This document shows, one piece after another, positions 59,343 through 64,000 of a stretch of DNA of 64,000 nt (position 1 is its first letter; every line of letters starts with the position of its first letter). The DNA lies in the NCBI RefSeq assembly GCF_043099315.1, contig NZ_CP170746.1. One strand, given 5' to 3'. The notes beneath the pieces were generated by a model. It worked only from the letters and a program-made list of their open reading frames with translations. It was not told the origin of the DNA and made no database searches. The DNA comes from Chlorogloeopsis fritschii. Lineage in GTDB: Bacteria; Cyanobacteriota; Cyanobacteriia; Cyanobacteriales; Nostocaceae. The translations under genes and the position numbers were made by a program.

Positions 59343-61169
59343 TTATGAATATTCTTCAGTATCTAAGGCATCTGCTAAGTCTAAAGGCTCTTCCACATCA
59401 GATGTATCTTCCAAAAACAGAGACAACTGCTCTGATTGTGGTTCTAAAACAATTTCCTCTCTCTTGGATACATAATCAACCAGCTTAACCCAGTCAATTT
59501 GGTAATTTTTCATAAAGTAACGAGTGAATTCCGCTGTCATCTCATTGACTTTTGCAGCATATGTAGCTTTGAATTGCTCGTCTTTCTTTTTCGCCTCCTC
59601 ATCAATTGGCACAATTATTTCTTGATACAGATTTTCATCTCCTGAAATAAAGCTCCAGAAAGCCTGACCAGCATATTTGTAGTAAATCTTATCTGGTTCT
59701 TTATCATCCTTCAAAGGTTTCTGGTCTTTACCATACATACAACCATTGACAGCAATAATGTCACCTGTAACTCCTCGCTCACGTAAAATTTCTTTTGCTT
59801 TCTTAAAATTATCCTTCATCTTGTTAATCTGGTCAGAGTTACCCCAGTTAGTTCCAGATTTAATGCCTACAATGTAATATACGTTATCACGTTCAAATTC
59901 TAAGTCTATGCTTTTCAATTTAGACTTAAAGCCATTATATAAACTTGAAGATATATGTATAGCAAAACCCTCTAGCAAATTTCCAAAAATGGTTTCTTCT
60001 TGAGAGGATAGATAGGCATCAACTATACTTTTTACGAAATCTCCAGCAAGCTCAATATTCTTAGCTTTGAACAAATAAGGGTTTTTACGTCTAAGAACAT
60101 CTTTAAGCTTAAGCTCTCTTAAACTCTTAAATCTCTCATCATAAAAAGGAGTAAGAACATTCCTAACAAGATAATCATAATAAAGCTGATAATTTGAGTT
60201 TGTCATATTGGCATTATTCTGGCTAGGTGTTTCATCCTCTAGAACTGGCTCTAAAAGTTGCACATTAGTCTTTGTCCGCTCAATATTAAAAGCTGCTAAC
60301 CTAGCGTATTCTTCTTTAATTTCAATACCAATATAATTTCTACCTAATTCCTTTGCTGCCATACCTGATGTGCCAGAACCAAAAAAAGGGTCAAGTACTA
60401 TATCTCCAGGTTCAGTAAACAATTTAATAAACCAAGAAGGGAGAGATTTAGGAAAAGCTGCACTATGATTTTTGTTACCACACTCGGTTGCTAAATGCAG
60501 AACATTAGTTGGATAAGCCATCTTACGGTCTAACCAATTTGATATGTTCTTACCAAAACCACTTTCAACTTTGGAATTATCACGTATTCTATCTGTATCA
60601 CTTAAGTTCCTAAGACGAGACTTAGCCCAATCACCCATAGGAACCATAACTCTCTCTTGATACATTTTGAATTTTTTCTGCTTGTTAAACTGTATACAAC
60701 GTTCCCAAGCATCACGAAAACGATTAGACCATTTTCCAGGGTAACAATTTTTTTTATGCCAAATATATTCCTCAGTCCATAACCAACCTTGTTTTTGCAT
60801 CTCTAAAATCAAATGCAAAACATACGGATGTCTTTCTCCGTTAACAACTTTTTCTTTAATATTGAGAATAAAAGAACCATCTTCTTTAAGAACTCTTCTG
60901 AGTTCGCAAGCAATCGGAACAAACCAATTAACATACTCATCTGGACTAATTCCACCATATGTTTTTTTACGACTATCTGCATATGGAGGTGAAGTAATAA
61001 CTAAATTAATAGTCTCAGAGGGTATTCTCCTTAGTACATCTAAACAGTCACCAATAATTATTTTATTATTCCAATTTTGTGGGGTATCTGTGTCTAGTAA
61101 ACCCACATCCTGAACAACTATTTCATTTATTTCAGTAAGTACACTACTATTCAACTTTGCTTCTACCAT
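59343..61169 (-). CDS. Fused DNA methyltransferase-restriction endonuclease (PmeII-like)
   Basis: This single 608-residue polypeptide seems to hold both halves of a restriction-modification system. Residues 1-300 form a beta-class amino-methyltransferase: TSPPY (59-63, motif IV, the form usual for N4-cytosine) precedes the SAM motif DPFFGSGTSG (260-269). Residues about 325-540 resemble a PmeII-type endonuclease, with YYDYLVRNVLTPFYDERF, candidate catalytic Asp422 and Lys437, and KSGTNWGNSDQINKMKDN. An acidic tail follows. The gene is AT-rich with codon use unlike chlH or alaS, suggesting acquisition by transfer. The recognition sequence is unknown. No separate methylase, specificity or regulator gene lies beside it. 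Confidence 0.85.
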   Translation of the reverse strand: MVEAKLNSSVLTEINEIVVQDVGLLDTDTPQNWNNKIIIGDCLDVLRRIPSETINLVITSPPYADSRKKTYGGISPDEYVNWFVPIACELRRVLKEDGSFILNIKEKVVNGERHPYVLHLILEMQKQGWLWTEEYIWHKKNCYPGKWSNRFRDAWERCIQFNKQKKFKMYQERVMVPMGDWAKSRLRNLSDTDRIRDNSKVESGFGKNISNWLDRKMAYPTNVLHLATECGNKNHSAAFPKSLPSWFIKLFTEPGDIVLDPFFGSGTSGMAAKELGRNYIGIEIKEEYARLAAFNIERTKTNVQLLEPVLEDETPSQNNANMTNSNYQLYYDYLVRNVLTPFYDERFKSLRELKLKDVLRRKNPYLFKAKNIELAGDFVKSIVDAYLSSQEETIFGNLLEGFAIHISSSLYNGFKSKLKSIDLEFERDNVYYIVGIKSGTNWGNSDQINKMKDNFKKAKEILRERGVTGDIIAVNGCMYGKDQKPLKDDKEPDKIYYKYAGQAFWSFISGDENLYQEIIVPIDEEAKKKDEQFKATYAAKVNEMTAEFTRYFMKNYQIDWVKLVDYVSKREEIVLEPQSEQLSLFLEDTSDVEEPLDLADALDTEEYS

Positions 61170-61454
61170 CTATCAAGACTTTCCTATGCCAATTAGTAGT
61201 ATAACTTCAAGCATATAAGTAATAATTCTATATTTTAGTACTTGCAAAAGCTGAGAATCAGTAAACAAGCTATATCTATCAATATTTAGCTTAAATTTAA
61301 ATAGCCTACTTATCAAAAAAAGTTGTGGGATTTGCAGCTCTTGCTCATCTACTAAACCCTTTTCATAGGGACTTACCTTGTAGAATATAGCTTTTTATTT
61401 ATCTATCAAAACTAATTCGTTTTTACAAGTAACCGCAAATATCATTTTCTCGAT
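61170..61454. other. AT-rich intergenic region upstream of the restriction-modification gene
   Basis: No gene is recognised. It should contain the promoter of the restriction-modification gene. A small GC-poor hairpin near 61370 is not convincing as a terminator. Confidence 0.4.
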
Positions 61455-61508
61455 GGTCAGGAGAAGAATCGAACTCCTGTGGTTTCAAGCGAGTCAGATT
61501 TCGAGTGA
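61455..61508 (-). pseudogene. tRNA-like 3' half (class II type)
   Basis: On the minus strand, a T arm AGGAG-TTCGATT-CTTCT is followed by a 3' acceptor strand CCTGACC and A. Upstream of it lie an anticodon-loop-like CTCGAAA, TCTGA and a long variable region. The 5' half is missing: the sequence joins directly to the 3' end of the intact tRNA-Leu. CGA would read Ser, but the A discriminator is more like Leu, so identity is open. Confidence 0.55.
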
Positions 61509-61591
61509 TGCGGGTGGTCAGAGTCGAACTGACATGGGTTTAATCCCGGTAGATTTTGAGTCTACTGCGTCTACCATTTCGCCACACCCGC
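61509..61591 (-). tRNA. tRNA-Leu (anticodon CAA)
   Basis: The minus strand folds into a complete class II tRNA. The acceptor is GCGGGTG / CACCCGC, the D arm GCGAAATGGTAGACGC, and the anticodon arm GTAGA-CTCAAAA-TCTAC giving CAA. The long variable arm is CGGGATTAAACCCAT and the T arm GTCAG-TTCGACT-CTGAC, with A as discriminator. CCA is not encoded. It is flanked on both sides by partial tRNA-like sequence. Confidence 0.93.
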
Positions 61592-61602
61592 ATTTAAGAG
61601 CG

Positions 61603-61643
61603 CATTTTAATTGTGGTGTCTTTACCAGTTTCGCCACCCGCCC
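61603..61643 (-). pseudogene. tRNA-Leu-like 5' fragment overlapping the M48 protease stop
   Basis: On the minus strand GGGCGGGTGGCGAAACTGG then TAAAGAC resembles the acceptor and D arm of the neighbouring tRNA-Leu, and CCACAATTAAAATG resembles an anticodon arm with loop ATTAAAA; the 3' stem partner is absent. The same bases encode the last residues and stop codon of the M48 protease, so the resemblance could be coincidental. Confidence 0.4.
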
Positions 61644-62545
61644 TTATTTGCAACTTCACTATTATAATCCATTTTTTGTTTTTGCAACAACAAGTTTTCA
61701 TATTCTTTGCTGCTTGCCCATCGGTCGATTTCTCGCGCTCGTAGCACTGGAACTGGATGAGTTAACTGGGCTGTGCGGGCAGCTTTGACCATTTCTCCTA
61801 ATTCGCTCTTGCTGATGTCATCGTAAGCACGAGCTTGGGCAATAAAGGCATCTAAGTTCAGTTGGGGTGCGAGGGTAGGTGAGCCACCAGTAAGCTTCAT
61901 CAACACCGACATGACTGCTTTGGGGTTTTGGGTTGCTAACAATGCAGCGCGATCGCAAGTAAACTCTGCACAGCGTACCCATTCCAACAATTGTGCCTGT
62001 AGGGCTTGAGCAACAAATGCACCAATATTAGGCAAAGTTGCCGCTGCTAGTATCAATATATTTACTGGTGTTAAGTAAACACTGTGGTCACACTTAAGAT
62101 GTCCCAATTCGTGCGCAATTACCGCTTGAGTTTCCTCTGGTGTGAGCATATCAATTAGGGAAGTATGCACCACAATAAAAGGCTGCTTACCCCGCATGGC
62201 AAAAGTATAGGCATTGGGAGCCGGATGCTGTCTTATATATAGTTGGGGCGGCTCCATATCTAATATTTGGCAGGCTTCCAATAACAGCTTATGTAAATGG
62301 GGTAGTTGCTTTTCACCCACTAAAATACTAGATGCAATATTTTCTACATAAAAAACCTGCTCCGCCACAGGCCCCAACAAACTCCGGACGATTGTGTCTA
62401 TGCCAGGGATCTGCTTAAGCGCTTTGGTTGCTTCTAAGTCTAAGGGATGACGAAACGAGTCTGCTTTTAGACCAATCAGCGGAATTTTGGAGGAGAACAT
62501 GACAAGGCCAGTTGGAAACGACGGTATTGTAGGTTTGGTCATCAA
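61622..62545 (-). CDS. M48-family metalloprotease (HtpX/Ste24-like)
   Basis: This zinc endoprotease belongs to the HtpX/Ste24 family, which works in membrane protein quality control. The 307-residue protein has HELGH (145-149) in AVIAHELGHLKCDHS, a downstream ligand Glu in CAEFTCDRAALLATQ, and membrane-inclined segments around 155-185. An alternative start is the Met at residue 16 (62500). The last residues, NKGGWRNW, and the stop are encoded by DNA that also resembles the 5' half of a tRNA-Leu. Confidence 0.9.
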   Translation of the reverse strand: MMTKPTIPSFPTGLVMFSSKIPLIGLKADSFRHPLDLEATKALKQIPGIDTIVRSLLGPVAEQVFYVENIASSILVGEKQLPHLHKLLLEACQILDMEPPQLYIRQHPAPNAYTFAMRGKQPFIVVHTSLIDMLTPEETQAVIAHELGHLKCDHSVYLTPVNILILAAATLPNIGAFVAQALQAQLLEWVRCAEFTCDRAALLATQNPKAVMSVLMKLTGGSPTLAPQLNLDAFIAQARAYDDISKSELGEMVKAARTAQLTHPVPVLRAREIDRWASSKEYENLLLQKQKMDYNSEVANKGGWRNW

Positions 62546-62651
62546 ATCAACCCTACAAAGCTAGTATAACTAGAACAAATGAAAGAAGATTGTTAGTCGT
62601 TAATGGTTAATAATTAATAGCAAAACAAAAATTAACAACTAACCACCAAAT

Positions 62652-62721
62652 TCTGCGGGGGCGGGTTTAGAAGATAAATTATCGGTTTTAACCGTTCATA
62701 TCATCAGCAAAACCCGCTCCT
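62652..62721. repeat. Dispersed palindrome, GTACGGGCGGGTTT family, variant
   Basis: CTGCGGGGGCGGGTTTAGAA to CAGCAAAACCCGCTCCT, lying between the M48 gene and murA. It shares the centre TTATCGGTTT with the hen1-pnkp copies. Confidence 0.78.
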
Positions 62722-62741
62722 ACTTGGTTTCTTTTGCTTGT

Positions 62742-64000
62742 CTACCTTTTAGGAGTAATTGATGGTTCGGGGTTAACAGCAGTGGGCGAGACTTCTGTTT
62801 GTGCGACAGGAATGGACGTGCGCTTGATTTTTGCTCCCAACTGTTGCAATTTTAAATCTAGGCGATCGTAGCCGCGATCCAAATAACGCAGTCCTTGAAT
62901 AGTCGTTTTGCCATTTGCTGCCAAACCAGCTACTACTAGAGCTGCTGCTGCTCGCAAGTCAGTGCCAATGACAGGCGCACCAGACAAAATTGGTACTCCT
63001 CGGACAATGGCAGTATTACCCTTGACACGAATATCTGCTCCCAAGCGATTCAACTCAGAGGCATGGCGTAAGCGGTTCTCAAAAACAGTTTCGTTAATGA
63101 GACTGTCACCTTCTGCAATAGATAACAAAGCCATAAACGGCGCTTGCATATCAGTGGGGAAGCCTGGATGAGGCATGGTTTCAATATCTGTTGCTAACAG
63201 TCTTTCGGCTGGCAGAACTCGCAAGCAGTTAGGTGATTCTTCAACCACGGAAACGCCTATATCTCCCAATTTGGCAATCACTGGGAGCAAAGCATCTGGT
63301 GCTACTTGCGAAAGAGTGATTTCTGAGCGGGTAATGGCTGCTGCTACTAAAAATGTTCCTGCCTCAATGCGATCGGGAATAATACTGTATTCAGTAGAGT
63401 GTAGTTTGGGCACACCGACGATGGAAATTTTACTCGTTCCAGCACCGTAAATTTTCGCGCCCATCGCTATACAGAAATTTGCTAAATCGACTACTTCTGG
63501 CTCGCGGGCTGCATTTTCGATAATTGTTTCCCCTTCTGCTAGGGTAGCTGCCATCATCAATGTTTCTGTGGCTCCTACACTAGGAATATCTAGATAAATT
63601 TTTGCTCCCTTGAGCCTGCGACTGTTTCCAGGTATGTAAGCATTACAAATACCATGCTCAATTTGCACCTCAGCTCCCATTGCTTGCAATCCCCGGACAT
63701 GAAGATCCACTGGTCTTGCTCCAATGGCACAACCACCTGGTAGCGGCATCTGTGCTACTCCTAGACGTGCCAAAATTGGGCCAATCGCAAAAAAGCTCGC
63801 CCGCAATTGAGTAACTAGTTCGTAGGGGGCCTTGGATGATGTAAAGTCGCTAGCATTAATGTCTAAAATGTCCCCATTTCGCTGCAAGCGGACACCTAAA
63901 GCTGATAAAACTTGACCCATCCGCTCTACATCTACCAATAAAGGTACGTTACGGATGCGGCAGTCTCCCGAACAGAGCAACGCTCCAGCCATAATTACTA
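62742..64000 (-). CDS. murA: UDP-N-acetylglucosamine 1-carboxyvinyltransferase, N-terminally cut by the window edge
   Basis: It catalyses the first committed step of peptidoglycan synthesis, adding enolpyruvate from PEP to UDP-GlcNAc. About 418 residues are visible, beginning VIMAGALLCSG. The start lies beyond base 64000, so the visible ATG at 63992 is internal. The active-site Cys is in LPGGCAIGARPVDLH, and HPGFPTDMQAPFMALLSIAEG and the RAAAALVVAGLAANGKT region are also conserved. The C-terminal tail (SPTAVNPEPSITPKR) is a short non-conserved extension. It is part of the same pathway as the glmM and murJ products in this window. Confidence 0.96.
   Translation of the reverse strand, partial: VIMAGALLCSGDCRIRNVPLLVDVERMGQVLSALGVRLQRNGDILDINASDFTSSKAPYELVTQLRASFFAIGPILARLGVAQMPLPGGCAIGARPVDLHVRGLQAMGAEVQIEHGICNAYIPGNSRRLKGAKIYLDIPSVGATETLMMAATLAEGETIIENAAREPEVVDLANFCIAMGAKIYGAGTSKISIVGVPKLHSTEYSIIPDRIEAGTFLVAAAITRSEITLSQVAPDALLPVIAKLGDIGVSVVEESPNCLRVLPAERLLATDIETMPHPGFPTDMQAPFMALLSIAEGDSLINETVFENRLRHASELNRLGADIRVKGNTAIVRGVPILSGAPVIGTDLRAAAALVVAGLAANGKTTIQGLRYLDRGYDRLDLKLQQLGAKIKRTSIPVAQTEVSPTAVNPEPSITPKR

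Noticed and set aside
61453..61788. 111-codon plus-strand frame
   Set aside because: It reads through the complement of the tRNA-Leu and the M48 gene.

Overview
The window comes from the chromosome of a filamentous, probably heterocyst-forming (Nostocales-type) cyanobacterium. The evidence is a large chlorophyll-synthesis Mg-chelatase subunit (chlH), a phycobilin-pathway heme oxygenase, PAP/fibrillin and ABA4-like plastid-type proteins, many HIP1 octamers (gcgatcgc), and a heavy load of short dispersed palindromes and low-complexity purine/pyrimidine repeats. The species cannot be named from this sequence alone.

Layout. (1) 1-4.4 kb is an accessory region: the 3' end of a ProcM-like class II lanthipeptide synthetase, an NHLP-type HlyD membrane-fusion protein, and an intact ISL3-family insertion sequence with a perfect 8-bp target duplication. 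(2) 4.6-16.6 kb holds signalling and housekeeping genes: a kinase-FHA-SH3 protein, DUF924 and SRPBCC proteins, a REC-GAF-HisKA-HATPase-REC hybrid histidine kinase, an RsmB-like rRNA methyltransferase, SppA protease and type 2 IPP isomerase. (3) 17.0-21.4 kb encodes the two-gene bacterial RNA-repair pathway: Hen1 3'-terminal 2'-O-methyltransferase followed by Pnkp kinase-phosphatase-ligase. (4) 21.5-28.7 kb holds an NTF2-like/AraC pair, an unusual acidic protein made of six exact 19-residue repeats with an invariant DGQRPI core, an HNH nuclease, a fibrillin, an orphan FtsH-type Zn-protease domain, a diguanylate cyclase and a metallochaperone. (5) 28.9-38.0 kb has alaS and chlH on either side of a small accessory patch (antitoxin/PIN toxin pair, a gene remnant, and a RAYT transposase carrying its own palindrome inside the coding sequence). 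(6) 38.1-59.2 kb is largely envelope and central metabolism: LpxB-like, PanE-like, fasciclin, MurJ, LCP protein, mannose-1-P guanylyltransferase, YidD, ABC1 kinase, an ABC-2 exporter, GlmM, heme oxygenase, CobW-type GTPase, ABA4-like protein, and a group of unrecognised genes. (7) 59.3-64 kb has a single-chain methyltransferase-restriction endonuclease fusion, a tRNA-Leu(CAA) flanked by tRNA-like fragments, an M48 protease and the 3' part of murA.

How genes work together. MurA, MurJ, GlmM and the LCP protein all serve peptidoglycan and cell-wall polymer assembly, and ManC supplies GDP-mannose for glycans. Hen1 and Pnkp act in sequence on cleaved RNA. LanM and HlyD belong to one lanthipeptide production/export cluster that continues to the left of the window.

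The strongest recurring oddity is invasion of coding sequence by the genome's dispersed repeats. In-frame repeat-derived segments sit in the histidine kinase (twice), in the Pnkp phosphatase domain and in the RAYT transposase. Repeats also supply the C-termini and stop codons of the Ser/Thr kinase and the LpxB-like protein. The best candidates for undescribed biology are the DGQRPI repeat protein, the tRNA-fragment locus and these repeat-derived protein insertions.
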